Under the pieces are notes generated by a model. The model was given only the letters and a program-made list of their open reading frames with translations. It searched no databases and had not been told where the DNA came from. This document shows positions 40,155 to 51,825 of a stretch of 64,000 bases of DNA, one piece after another. This stretch comes from Lantana camara (lineage: Eukaryota > Streptophyta > Magnoliopsida > Lamiales > Verbenaceae): NCBI GenBank assembly GCA_037501455.1, contig CM074861.1:99363001-99427000 (forward strand), read 5' to 3'. Both the position numbers and the translations under genes were made by a program. Position 1 is the first letter of the stretch, and each line of letters begins with the position of its first letter.

Positions 40155-41969
40155 GCTTGAAAGGAAATATCTGGTAAATAAGATATCAATTATCTCTTTA
40201 GTGTTCGAATTTTGTGCGTTAAAATTTCCTTAATTTTGGGGGAACCACCAGACTAGTCAATTTTTTTTGTTAAGTTATCACTGTTGGAACACCTTGAAGA
40301 CTTTGCCACATGATTGTCTATGTGCTGTTTCTGTTTCTTTTATTTCAAAGATGTGATAGGGGTAGATGGTGGACCAGGACTTTTCAAAGCTCTGTCCTTG
40401 AGGACATGTAAATCAATGGCCAGACCACAAATGTTGTATTGAGGTTCATGGTTTTTCTGTTTCGGCGGTCAGTAGAGATTCACCCAAACTAGTGTTACTA
40501 GATGAGTTTTGTAATACACATAGTTTTATGATCAATTGGAATTTTGCGACTCAATTATTTAGAACTTATTCCTATTTTGGAAATCTCTACGGTCGTAGTA
40601 AACAATTGTTTACTGATATATTAAATATTGCTGAAGGCATATGGAAAAAAAAAAAAAATTGAAAACAACATAGTTCCTTTTGTGCCTCGTGCTTGTTGAA
40701 GATTGAAGCCTTAATAGAATAAGAGCCGTTTCTGAACCACTATGAATATGAAGAACAAGGTTTTCCCTAGATACTCGAATTAGAACTGTACAACTCAAAT
40801 TGCTGTTCTTTATGAATTCTCTTTGTACATTAAGTTTAGATTGTAATTTTTCTTTCTTCCCATTAACCAGGAAGTCTAATATTTATTATAATGTGTTCTG
40901 CTCTTCCTCATTTCATAGAGTATTTGTTCTAATCATTAGGGTTCTGTGGTATGATACTGTTGAGAAATTTGTTGACATGTTTGGATCGTTTTGTAGACGT
41001 GGTGTACTGCCATCAAACATCCATATGCCGATGGTGTTACTTCAAGCTTGGAGAAAGGCAATAAGAGAAGAAATGTCGAAACGGGGATTTTGTAATAAAA
41101 TTAGAAGTTTCATCACAGCCTCGTCAGGTTTTGATCACCTTCCCTTTGCGAGCATTCTGTAGTATGGTTGCAACATGTCCCTTTCATGTTTACTTTTAGG
41201 AACTTCATATATCCTTTATATAATTCTTGTAGTGCCTGAAACAGCAAGCAGTATGTAAAATTTTATTTGCTCGTCCAGCGTATTGTCTCATTCCTCTTGC
41301 GAAGGAAATTCTAGGTAATATTTTTGTATTGTTTTTTGTTGAGCATAATCTAAGTGATAGATTTTTTAGTTCACCTGCAGACTACGTTCGTCTGAGGCAT
41401 TACAGTAATTTCTGAAAGTGGAGGGTGGTATTTATAATTAGGAAGGTCCTTTGAGGGTCTAAATGTGATTACCCTTGAAATTATATGTTAGTATCACAAC
41501 TCACAATTGCTTTGGTAGATTCTGCTTTATAGTTTCATGCATGAGGATGTGTACCGGATAAAGGAAAGATAGGCAAGGTAAATATTTCCGCACTTGTTTA
41601 AGTTTGGATATTTCCTGTCCCCAGTTAAGCAACTTGGAGTTGAAAAGGTATGGTGTTTTAGGCATGCTAATTTGGACTTCCTTAATAAATTGAATTCTCT
41701 AATGGAAGTGCCTTTTTAAAGTAATGCAAGGGAAAAAGTTGTTCAAGTGATGGATTCATGATTACATAAATGTACAAAGTTGAAAATAATCCACTAAGAG
41801 CTCTGGTATAGGTTAACTTTTTTGGGATTATGCTTATCATGGGCTGCTATATGATTATCCAATTATTCACATTTTCACAAGGAGAAAGAATGAAAAATTG
41901 CTTTTTTTAAGAGACCATGGCAAAATGGTAAATGGTCCTACTGCTTCCATTGCATCTAGTCATAAATGA
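40155..41969. other. intergenic, 3' of TIM17
   Basis: Holds the TIM17 3' untranslated region (to about 40530). The open frame at 40800-41162 has no recognisable domain and is not called a gene. No transposon ends were identified. Confidence 0.45.
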
Positions 41970-42395
41970 AGTAACTGGGTCGAAAAGATCGTTCTTATAT
42001 TTAATCGGTGTTGTATACGTTGGGTTGAAAGGGTGGTTCTTGTATGCAGTACCCATTGGGTTGAACGGGGCAGTGTCCCTATAATGAATCTTTACGGTAC
42101 TCGAACTTCAAAATTGGGTTGAAGAGGTCGTTCTTATATTGGATCTTTATTGTATACATTGGGTTGAAAAGGTTGTTTGGGTATGCAGTACTCGTTGGGT
42201 TCAATGGGGCAGTGTCTCTATATCGAATCTTTATGTTATTCGAACTTCAAAATTGGGTTGAAGAGGTCGTTCTTATATTGAATCTTTGTTGTATACATTG
42301 GGTTGAAAAGGCTGTTTGGGTATGCAGTGCCCTTTGGGTTCAACGGGGCAGCGTTTTTATATTGAATCTTTGCTGTACTCGTAATTCAAAAATTT
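41970..42395. repeat. 139-bp tandem repeat, about three copies
   Basis: The unit contains GGGTTGAAGAGGTCGTTCTTATATT, TATGCAGTACTCGTTGGGTT and CGGGGCAGTGTC. Anchors at 41977, 42116 and 42255 give a constant 139-bp period. Each unit also contains an internal half-repeat of TTGGGTTGAAAGG. Open frames through it (42119-42439) come from the repeat. Confidence 0.85.
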
Positions 42396-43874
42396 TCGAT
42401 TGGGAAAAAATCGAAGAACCTAAAAAGGAAAAAAGATAGGAATAAAAGCAAATTATGTAGTTTGGATCAGATCGGCCAAAATATAATATACCGTCACACT
42501 AATGAAATGCTAGAAGATTTGAGGTGATCCTCTTTATCTACATATATTCTCTAATTATGAGAATTGATATCATTAAGGCACTTAGAAACTAGTCTATTTT
42601 GACCATCCAATTTGAATTCCCATGTAAAGTTGGAAAAAGTGAAGGGAATAAAGTTTGGTGTTTTATTATGATTTGTTTCTTTATTATTGAAAAGAAAATT
42701 CTCTTGGTTTCTTTATATAGTTTTTATTATTTCATTATTTGTTTCTAACCATCTTTCCAAAATTTAAGCTTGATTTACCATTTTTAAGGGGTGGGCCGGA
42801 TCCAAATTCGGGGGTTGAATTTTTTTTTTTTACATCAAACATCCATTGTCGACTACAGTAACTAGTCCTCTCAATGTAGATTGTAGTAACTAATTCCCTT
42901 GTTAAATTGTAGGTACTTCATAGGGTGAGATAACTTATTAGAAAATTTAAAATTGCTACATAATCGAAATGGATTTGAATCCCTAACCTTTAATTAAGAA
43001 TTAATGAGTTTTTTTAACTCAACTATACCTTAATACCTTAATGATTGGGGATCAATTGTGTTTTGGGCAAACTTTTCAATACTGACACCAAAGAGAAAAC
43101 CTTTTTTTTTTTAGCTTTAAATTGGCATATTCGCACTAAAAAGGTTAAATTTGTAATAAATTGATTCCTATAGTCATTGATTATTTCAGGGGCAAAGGAA
43201 AGCGTAGCTTCAATAATTGTTATTCCTATTCTTATAAGACGACAAGAAAAGTAACATTTATAACTAATGTCACATATCAGATTTACGAAATTTACGCAAT
43301 AAAAAAATAGTGTAGTACTGTGTGAGTCTCAAGAAATATTATGAATGCCACATTAATGGTGGAATCAATACATAGAATTAAGCGTGAATATCGTAGTTAT
43401 GAAAGAGGTTGTTGAACAACATTTATTTACCTTCCCACTTTAACAGAAAATAATTATACATCTAGCCTGAAAACACCGAAAAAGGAGACCAAATTGTGGA
43501 GTATCTTTCTACCCAAATTAAATAATAAATAATATACTTTTTTTTTCTTTCGTAATTGACGAAATTGCTTCTCTGCTGAACCAAAAAAAAATAAAAAAAA
43601 AAAGTAATTGACGAAATTGCTGAGATAAAAGATTTCTGCTTCATGATAATGAGATAGTACTTAAATTAATATTATTTGGTGCATGCAAAATGGCTATAAA
43701 ACCTGAGTTTTGACCCCAAAATACTGAGACGTCTAACTGACTCACTTGCATGGACTCTTTCTCGGTTCCATTTTTCTAGCAAAACACACTCACAACATAC
43801 GAAACAGACACGAAAGAAGCTTTTTCTACAGGTGAAAAAAGGGGTAATTGAGGAAGATAGTAACTAATTTCATA
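42396..43874. other. intergenic, upstream of the amino acid permease
   Basis: No gene is seen. AT-rich with poly(T)/poly(A) tracts (42823-42833, 43108-43118, 43540-43602). The last 100 bases probably contain the permease leader. Confidence 0.45.
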
Positions 43875-46800
43875 ATGGAGAGATTTGAGAGGTGTGAATC
43901 AGGCTTGGAAATTATTCAGAAAGGTGGAAATGCAGAGGTAGATGATGATGGGAAGCCCAGAAGGACAGGTATTCAAACTTTTCATTATCACTTAAATCTT
44001 GCCTGTTTTAGTTCTTCAACTTTCTTGATAAAGATCCAGACATTTTAAAAAGAAATGGCTAGAAAATGGAGAAATTTTAAATTTCCTTCAATTTTGTGCC
44101 CAATTTCTTATTTTCTTGACTTGTATTTTGGTTCTTTGTTGAATGTATTTTGGGTTTGAGGAATTATATTGAGGTATTTGAGTTTTATTTCCCTTGTTTG
44201 GAGTGTTCATGCATCTTCTCTCAAATTCTTTCTCTTTTTGGTGATTTGTAATTTTTGAATTGGTCTTTTTCTAACCAAACAAATACTTAATTGACAATGG
44301 CATTACATTTATATCAGTGGCGGAGTCCGAATTCTGAGTTCAGTAGATTCACTTCTTGTTAGTCAAGGGGGTCACGACTCATGAGCACTCGAGCATTTGT
44401 CGGGCTCATCTACCGGCACTAAATCTAAATCAGGGCGATTATCAACACCTCTATCCTAATTATGTGTGATTCCACCACTACTTATCATATAATCAACCTT
44501 CCCGATAAGAAAAACAACCAATCAAACAACCAGTGTAATAACCTCTTAAATAACACAACATCCCATGTTCCCATTGCCATTTAATAGCATATGATCCCAA
44601 GTCCCAACATCAACAGAGTTTGGTAAAAAGAGACATGCAACTTGCAAGTGGTATTTCCTTGTCTTATATTACTCAATTTTACAACATCAAGATTACATTT
44701 GGCTTTTAGGGATAATTACTTACATCCCCTAAAATTTGACGATATTACAGATTATCCCTGAGGTTTTAGAAATTACGAATTCTCCCCTAACCTTTACACT
44801 CTCTTTTTACCCGCCTTTAATCACACCGTTTAAATTTAAATTTACATTTCAGAAACACCCTTACGGGGTATTTCCTTGTCTTATATTACTCAATTTTACA
44901 ACATCAAAATTACATTTTGCTTTTATTTATTATGTCACACAGGCAACCTTTGGACTGCAAGTGCACACATAATTACTGCAATCATAGGCTCAGGGGTGCT
45001 CTCCTTAGCCTGGGGCGTCGCCCAACTTGGGTGGATTGCAGGAGTGGCGACTCTTGTAATTTTCTCAGTTATCACAATATACACTTCCAGTCTGCTTGCA
45101 GACTGTTATCGATCTCCTCTCACTGGCAAACGCAACTATACGTATAAGGAAGTCGTCAAAAACAACCTTGGTAAGTGTACATATGGATAGATATAAGATA
45201 TGTAATATAGCGTGTGCAAGTGCACATTTGAGGGCAATAATTTATTCAATTATTAAAGAATTTTGGAAACAAATAAATTATATTTTACTAATCTTTTTTA
45301 TTTTTGATTTAATCAGGTCGAGGTATGTACATGGCTTGTGCCACTGTTCAATATGCCAATCTATGTGGGATGATAATTGGATACACCATTACAGCATCAA
45401 TAAGCATGGCGTAAGTACACTAATTACAACGTAATTAGTAATTAGGGAAAGGGTTAATCTTTATTTTCTCCCCAACCTTTAGGGTGTTCTGCACTTTAGT
45501 ATTCAACTTTTGAATTTTTACATTTTAGTACCCAACCTTTGATTTTTGTTGCACTTAAGTGCCTAATATCGATGTGTCATTTTCTTATTGGTCGATTGAG
45601 TACACATTTCATTTTCTTTTTGGTCGGGGACACTTAAGTACAATAAAATTCAAAGTGTAGTATATTTTGTTTTCGGCGACAAAGCAGGATCGTAACTTCA
45701 AAATTAAGCAATTTAATGCAAATTTTTGACCGAAAACTTATTTTGTTCGCCGGAATTTATAGTGAAAAACTAAGAGTTCGCCACATGTAAAGCTGGGTTG
45801 GGTGAAATTGGATTCCGGTAAAAAAGTGAATTAAATTGCATAGTTTTTAAGATAAGGTCTTATGTTGTCGTCGAAAAATAAAATGTACCAAAAACGCTGA
45901 ATTGGTCGAGTTGGTATATTAAATTTTAATGTTCAATTAATTTCACTAATACCTCTCCCATCAGATTAATTTATTCAGATAATTGCGTAAAACTTTGGGA
46001 TAATTACGAAAAACCCCGGAACCCGAGGTTTAAATCAAATACAAAAAAACCCCCTCATATTGTGAAATTACAGAAACACCCCTGAGCAGGGTGCCCATGG
46101 GTGTTTGTGTAATTGAGCATAGTATTTTTCGCAATTTCTCGACTATGAGGGTTTTTTGATAATTTGATCAAACCCGAGGGTTATTTGTAATTTCCCTAAT
46201 TTATTTCCCCTATGTCAATTCATATGATTTTTGTCATCTAATATTATACAATCTTTTCTACAGTGCCATTCAGAAATCTGATTGCTTTCACCATGCTAGA
46301 AGCCATAAAGCTCCATGCAAAGTCTCCCACAATCCCTACATGATTGGAATGGGAATTCTTGAACTATTTTTGTCACAAATTCCCAATTTTCATAAGCTTT
46401 CTATGCTCTCAGTTGTTGCAGCCATTATGTCTTTTGAATATTCCTCAATAGGAGTTGGACTTGCCTTTGCCAAAGTTGTTTCAGGTCATTAGTAATCTTG
46501 TTTTCTTCTCTATTATTTCTTTACTTATATATATGCATCTCATTTTTATTCCATTTTATAAATATCATATGTTAACTGGTTATGTTTGTAGACTGCTTGA
46601 GAGTTGGTATGAAAATATTTAAGCATACTTTATATGCAACAAGTGTTAAATATTGAACGTTTAGAATTAAGCTTCGTAAGCAAAATGCGAGTCACATTGC
46701 TGAAACGACTTAATCACAGGGCAGGGAGGAAGGACTACACTTACGGGGGTCGAAGTAGGGTTAGGTTTATCAGCAGCTGATAAGACATGGAGTGTGTTTA

Positions 46801-48281
46801 GAGCATTTGGTGATATTGCTTTTGCCTATACTTATTCTCAAATTTTGGTTGAAATTCAGGTAAAAAGATTTGAACATATATAACTTTTTGTATCTGATTA
46901 TTGGTGATCATTTGGTGTTACTGTATCTAGCAAATATTGCCTATAAAAGAGAAAAAACACCAAAAAAATGAAATCTGGACATTAAACTAGTGTTTTTTTT
47001 TTTTTTTTTGGTCTTGTTTAAGGATACAATAAAAGCAACACCACCTGAAAACCAAGTGATGAAAAAGGCCAACGTTGTGGCAGTCTCGACTACAACGGCG
47101 TTCTATATGATGTGCGGTTGCTTTGGCTACGCTGCGTTTGGGAACGATGCACCTGGAAATTTACTAACTGGTTTTGGGTTCTATGAGCCATTCTGGCTGG
47201 TTGATCTAGCCAACGCCTGCATTGTTTTGCACCTCGTTGGAGCGTATCAGGTCAAAACTCCATTTAGTTTTCAGCAATTACACTTGATATTGTGTGACAT
47301 GAATGTATATTTTTGGTATATATGGGTGGAGATAAATATATAGGTACAGACATGGAAGTGTGTTGAGTTTAGGGATAATTACAATGACATACCCTGAGAT
47401 TTGACTTAATTACACAGACTTCCCCTGAAATTTGGAAAATTACAAAAACTTGCTCTGATATACCAGAAGGTTTGATCAATCGCATGCTGTTATAGTCATG
47501 AGTTTAGAGTCAAATATTGACAAGTAAGTTTCAAGGGAGAATCAGAGTATTCGTATGAAATTAGGGATGGCATCATAAAAAGATCATCTATCCTAACGTA
47601 ATGTAAATTGTTTGATAGGGGAAACTTGTGTAATTTCTCAAACCTTAGGTAAAGTTTTTGTAATTAGATCAACCTCAGGGCATATCAGTGCCTCTATTTA
47701 TTTGTTTTCATGAAAATATGTAGGCTTGTAAGGGTAGTAGCATGATTTGCTGGGATAAAAACAAATGAGTGATATTTTCAATTGTTCCATAATCTCCCAC
47801 TCACAATTTTTAATCCTTCTTCTTTTGTTCTCCCACATTTTCTTCTCAGGTCTTTGCTCAGCCAATATTCAGCGTCGTTGAGTCATGGGCCAAGCGGAAA
47901 TGGCCTAACTCGAAGCTTGTAACCGGTGAATACTTAATTGGCATCGGCTCCAGCAAAAGGAACAGTTTTAGCATCAACTTTTTCAGGCTTGTTTTTAGAA
48001 GTGCACTCGTGATAGTTGCAACACTTGTAGCATTAGTGATGCCATTCTTCAACGACGTTCTGGCTTTTCTCGGAGCATTAGGCTATTGGCCTCTAACAGT
48101 GTGTTTCCCAATACAAATGTACATTGCTAAGAACAAGATCAAGAGGTTTACATGGAGGTGGATCGGCCTTCAGCTCATAAACTCGGGGTGTTTGCTCGTC
48201 GCCATAGCTGCTGCTTGTGGCTCTATTCAAGGGCTTCATAAGGATCTCAAATCATACAAGCCTTTCATGGTAAAGGAATAA
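43875..48281 (+). CDS. amino acid permease (AAP type), seven exons, 478 aa
   Basis: Plasma-membrane proton-coupled amino acid importer of the AAAP family. Exons by GT-AG sites and frame: 43875-43968, 44943-45170, 45317-45410, 46264-46484, 46720-46859, 47023-47250, 47850-48281; they sum to 1,437 nt with no internal stop. Motifs: RRTGNLWTASAHIITAIIGSGVLSLAW (split over exons 1-2), ANLCGMIIGYTITASISM, SSIGVGLAFAKV and FGYAAFGNDAPGNLLTGFGFYEPFWLVDLAN. About ten membrane segments; length fits the family (470-490 aa). Closest to AAP7-type proteins by recollection, but subtype is not assigned. The ATG at 43875 is chosen; the upstream in-frame start is TTG. Introns 1, 3 and 6 carry repeats. Confidence 0.9.
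44651..44926. repeat. direct duplication with 217-bp offset in permease intron 1
   Basis: A ~59-bp sequence (GTATTTCCTTGTCTTATATT...) at 44651 recurs at 44868, just before the exon 2 acceptor. Between the copies lies sequence beginning GGGATAATTACTTACATCCCC. Confidence 0.75.
45997..46196. mobile_element. inverted-repeat MITE in permease intron 3
   Basis: The ends GGGATAATTACGAAAAACC and, on the other strand, GGGAAATTACAAATAACC begin arms of about 55 bp with matching CCCTCAT blocks. A target duplication was not convincing. Non-coding. Confidence 0.6.
47372..47697. mobile_element. inverted-repeat MITE in permease intron 6
   Basis: The left arm begins GGGATAATTACAATGACATACCCTGAG. The right arm on the other strand contains TGATATGCCCTGAGGTTGA and AATTACAAAAACTT. 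The arms are about 80 bp and imperfect. The terminal word GGGATAATTAC is shared with the intron 3 element and with 44709 onward, so one family has probably inserted repeatedly in this gene. Confidence 0.6.
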
Positions 48282-49034
48282 GAAGATAACATAAACCCTC
48301 TCTTCATCTCTTTTCTGTTCTTTTTCCTCTCTTTTTTTTGTTGGGGGGGCGGGGGTGGGGGGCGTCTAAGCGAGGATTGTGTTACGATTCTTACAAATAT
48401 GTTTATGTGGGGAAGTCGGCCCATGGTTAGATCAACGCGTTATTACTTCAGGAGACTATTAGACGTGTGCCCGTCAAGTTTTTTGCACATAAATAAGTTT
48501 AATGTTTTTCTGTCTTTCCCTTGATAGTTTCTGACTTTCTGGTGTTGATGTGAATGGAAATCAGGCACAACTCCCTGTCAACTTAATCTTGCCTTCTTTG
48601 GAAATGAAAGGAAAATCATGAAAGATACATGTACAAGAAGTCAGAAGTGTATAAGAGATTGATTCTCACATGCAAAACAATCTCAGAAAGTTTACCACAT
48701 GTCCCGGGTCCGAATCCCGCCTGGGTGTGCGTGTGCTAAAAAAAAAACTCAGAAAGTTGACCACATGTTCATAGAACTTCAACATTTGCTGAGGAATACT
48801 ACACACAAATACATGCAAATTGCAAGTCAAAAGTCAATTACCATTTCATAGCCCTTGATTGACCTACATCCCTAGTTCCCAAAATGTCAAAATCTGACAG
48901 CCTGGAGATAACAACCAAACAACATACACATAATTTTAGCCATTGACTTGATACATATGAAGAATGTGAAGTTGTTATAAGTTACATGCGACTACTCTAA
49001 GGTTGACCCTAAAGAAAGTCTTCAACTTTGCAAA
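48282..49034. other. intergenic between permease and receptor kinase C
   Basis: Contains the permease 3' untranslated region, a G-rich tract (48342-48362, GGGGGGGCGGGGGTGGGG), a truncated SINE (48703-48747) and the presumed promoter of copy C. No further gene is visible. Confidence 0.5.
48703..48747 (+). mobile_element. 5'-truncated SINE, 45 bp, with 21-bp target duplication
   Basis: The insert CCCGGGTCCGAATCCCGCC (box-B part) plus GGGTGTGCGTGTGCTA and a poly(A) tail is flanked by 21-bp repeats starting CTCAGAAAGTT (48682-48702 and 48748-48768) with one mismatch. It matches the 3' part of the family 1 SINEs. Confidence 0.8.
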
Positions 49035-51258
49035 ATGTCCCCTCTTCTCCTCTTCATCCTACTAATTCCTCTTCATCTTCAAGTAAAATCAGCAGATATA
49101 TCCTCTGAAGAGACAATTCTATTGAGCTTGAAACAACATTGGAATAATCCACCGTCACTCAAGTCATGGAACTCGTCAGCATCATCTGCATGCGGTTGGG
49201 CAGAAATCGAATGCGCTTTCGGCAAAGTCACTGGTCTACATTTAGCGGAAAAACACATAAGTGGAACAATCCCTTCAACAATATGTCAGCTGAAGAACCT
49301 CACCTTGATCGATCTGTCAAAGAACAACATATCAGGACATATACCTGTCAGTCTAACAAACTGCACAAATCTAGAAGAATTGTATTTGTCATCGAACGTA
49401 CTATCTGGATCGATCCCAGGTGAGTTTTTTCTAATGAAAAGGCTTAAGACTTTGTCTCTTTATGGGAACAGATTGTCTGGTCAGATACCAACACCAATGG
49501 AAGCAAACAGCTTAGACTTCCTAGATCTCTCGGATAATAACTTGAATGGATCAATCCCTGATGATATAAGAAACCTATACAATCTTTTACGGCTGGATTT
49601 ATCTATGAACTCACTCAGTGGTACAATCCCCAAGGGGTTGTTCCACAAGCATCAATTGTACTATTTGTCAGTAGCTCATAATAACTTATCGGGTCAACTG
49701 CCAGCACAGTTTGACCTTTTCAGTTTAGTAGAGCTAAATCTTGCTCATAATCACATAAATGGTACAATACCTACAAGTTTAGGAGAATTACCGAGTTTGC
49801 GTATCTTGGATTTGTCTCATAACCAACTGTCAGGAGACATAATTGAAAATTTATTTCATTTGAGATCAAAGAACTTACTTGTTAGCCTTTGCTCCAACAC
49901 ATTCTTGGGAAAAATTCCTTACGAATTTGTGAATAGGGATTTTGGTGATCATTGCTTGGATCACTCCAATCTTTGTTCTGACAACAGGACAGAGGGTTTA
50001 CCGAGTTGCCCATCAAAGTTATGCTCTGATTACAGAGTTCAACAATTTTTAACATGTGAATCCAAGCATGATGACTCAAAGAGCCCTTCTGTAATAATTA
50101 TACCAGTGGCAGTTGGTTGTGGAGTTGTGGGATTTGCAGTACTTTACTACTTGGCAAGAAAATATTGGGTTGAGGAATCGCGGCACTATGGCCAATCTCT
50201 GAAAGAGACAGAAAAGTGGGAGACGATTTCATTTCAAAAGGCGAAGTTCAATAAAGACGAAATCTTGTCCCGTTTGACAGATGAAAATCAGATTGGAAGC
50301 GGGGGGTCAGGAAAGGTGTACAGAGTTTTCATCAACCAAACGAGAAGCGCTGTTGCTGTGAAAATTGTATCAAATGCAACAAAATCAGAACATAGTCTCG
50401 AGAAGGAGTTCCTAGCAGAGATCCGGACACTTGGGAGTATTCGGCATAACAGTATAGTAAAGCTTTTGTGTTATATCTCAGGCAAGAATATGAAGCTTCT
50501 TGTTTACCAGTACTTTGAGAACAAAAGCCTTGATCAGTGGCTGCATGGTAACAAGAGACAGACATCGTCTGCTGATAGTATCAGCTCAGTCCCAAAGTTG
50601 GATTGGCCAATGAGGTTGCATATTGCCATTGGGATTGCACAAGGGCTTTGCTATATGCACCATGACTGCTCTCCACCTATTGTTCATCGAGACATCAAAT
50701 CAAGATATATACTATTGGACACGGAATTCAATGCAAAAGTAGCAGATTTTGTACTAGCAAAATTGCTTAACAGGCTGGGAGACACAGAAACAGCTTCCGC
50801 TGTGGCAGGAACTTTTGGCTACATCGCCCCGGGTACATACTTTTTTACAATTTCTGCTAATTAAGTCATTTCCTAGTTTTGGTTATGCTAAATTTCTCAA
50901 ATCTCTAATCACAGAATATGCCTACACAAAGAAGGTCAATACAAAGAGTGATGTTTACAGCTTTGGAGTGGTTTTACTAGAATTGACTACAGGAAGAAAA
51001 GCTGTTACCGAGGGAGATCATATGAACTTAGCAGAATGGGCTCAATTACTCTACCGAGATACAATTGCCGTTGTTGATGCACTTGATGCTGATATCAAGG
51101 AAGCAGTTCACATGGACCAAATGATTGCAGTTTTTCGATTAGGTGTCATATGTACTGCTAAGTCACCTTCCCATAGGCCATCCATGAAGGATTGTTTGCA
51201 TATTCTCCGGAAATGCAGTAACAATGTTTCACATCTATCCAGTGAGCTTAATATCTGA
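49035..51258 (+). CDS. LRR receptor-like kinase, copy C (713 aa), altered catalytic motifs
   Basis: Plasma-membrane receptor of the LRR XI type, nearest in my recollection to the Arabidopsis HSL3-like group. Exons 49035-50832 and 50915-51258 with GT-AG intron; the join restores YIAPE-YAYTKK and totals 714 codons with stop. Signal peptide 1-20, N-terminal cap (CGWAEIECAFG), about nine LRRs (residues 60-300, far fewer than typical XI members), Cys-rich juxtamembrane part, transmembrane about 355-377, kinase about 410-700. Gly loop GSGGSGKVY and VAVKIV Lys are present. The catalytic loop reads HRDIKSRY (Asn replaced by Tyr558) and DFG reads DFV (Val573), so catalysis is likely impaired. Confidence 0.87.
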
Positions 51259-51825
51259 TTAAAATCCTATGTTGTGAATCATGATAATTTTATGAAGATA
51301 AATAGGAGAGTATTTCATACTTGGTTAGGTGGTTGTTATCTATCTTAAGGTTTTGTATTTCGTATGAATTATATCTCATATAGATAATCTTTACCTGTTA
51401 CCTAACTTTTCTAATACAGTGATTTCACACGTGAGAAAACTACGCCAGAACATGAACTAGAAATCTAATCAGTACAACTTCTGGTATATGAGTCAAGATG
51501 ATTTCACACACCACAGGTTAACGGTTTAAAATGTACAACCCTAAAACATGTCGATTTTATGTTTTTGACTCGATAAATCCATGAATAAATGGAACCCATG
51601 TTTATTCCTATGTTACAGTTCGGTGAAAATTTACTGTAAACAAACAAAATTGTTAAATTACCTCTGTCCATCTGCCTCTTTTATGCTAACTTCATAATGA
51701 TGTTTGTGGCAAGATCAGAGCTAAATTTGCCGGATTAAAGATCAGGAACTATTATGCTTCCTAACCTGTTTCGAGCAATTGCCACTTAAATAAAGTTTAC
51801 CGATAAAGATCACAACAAATAAGTG
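51259..51825. other. intergenic between convergent genes
   Basis: The shared 3' regions of receptor kinase C and the PPR gene. Nothing else is recognised. Confidence 0.5.

Noticed and set aside
40800..41162. 120-aa plus-strand frame downstream of TIM17
   Set aside because: No recognisable domain, no start context or conservation evidence; possibly decayed coding sequence, but unsupported.
41970..42395. CRISPR-like direct repeats
   Set aside because: Units are contiguous 139-bp repeats without spacers, in a plant nuclear sequence.
43848..43874. Upstream start for the amino acid permease
   Set aside because: The in-frame codon at 43848 is TTG; the first ATG is at 43875 and fits family N-termini.
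49035..51258. Calling copy C the HSL3 orthologue
   Set aside because: Kinase sequence resembles that group, but the ectodomain has only about nine LRRs and catalytic motifs are altered; a divergent paralogue is more likely.
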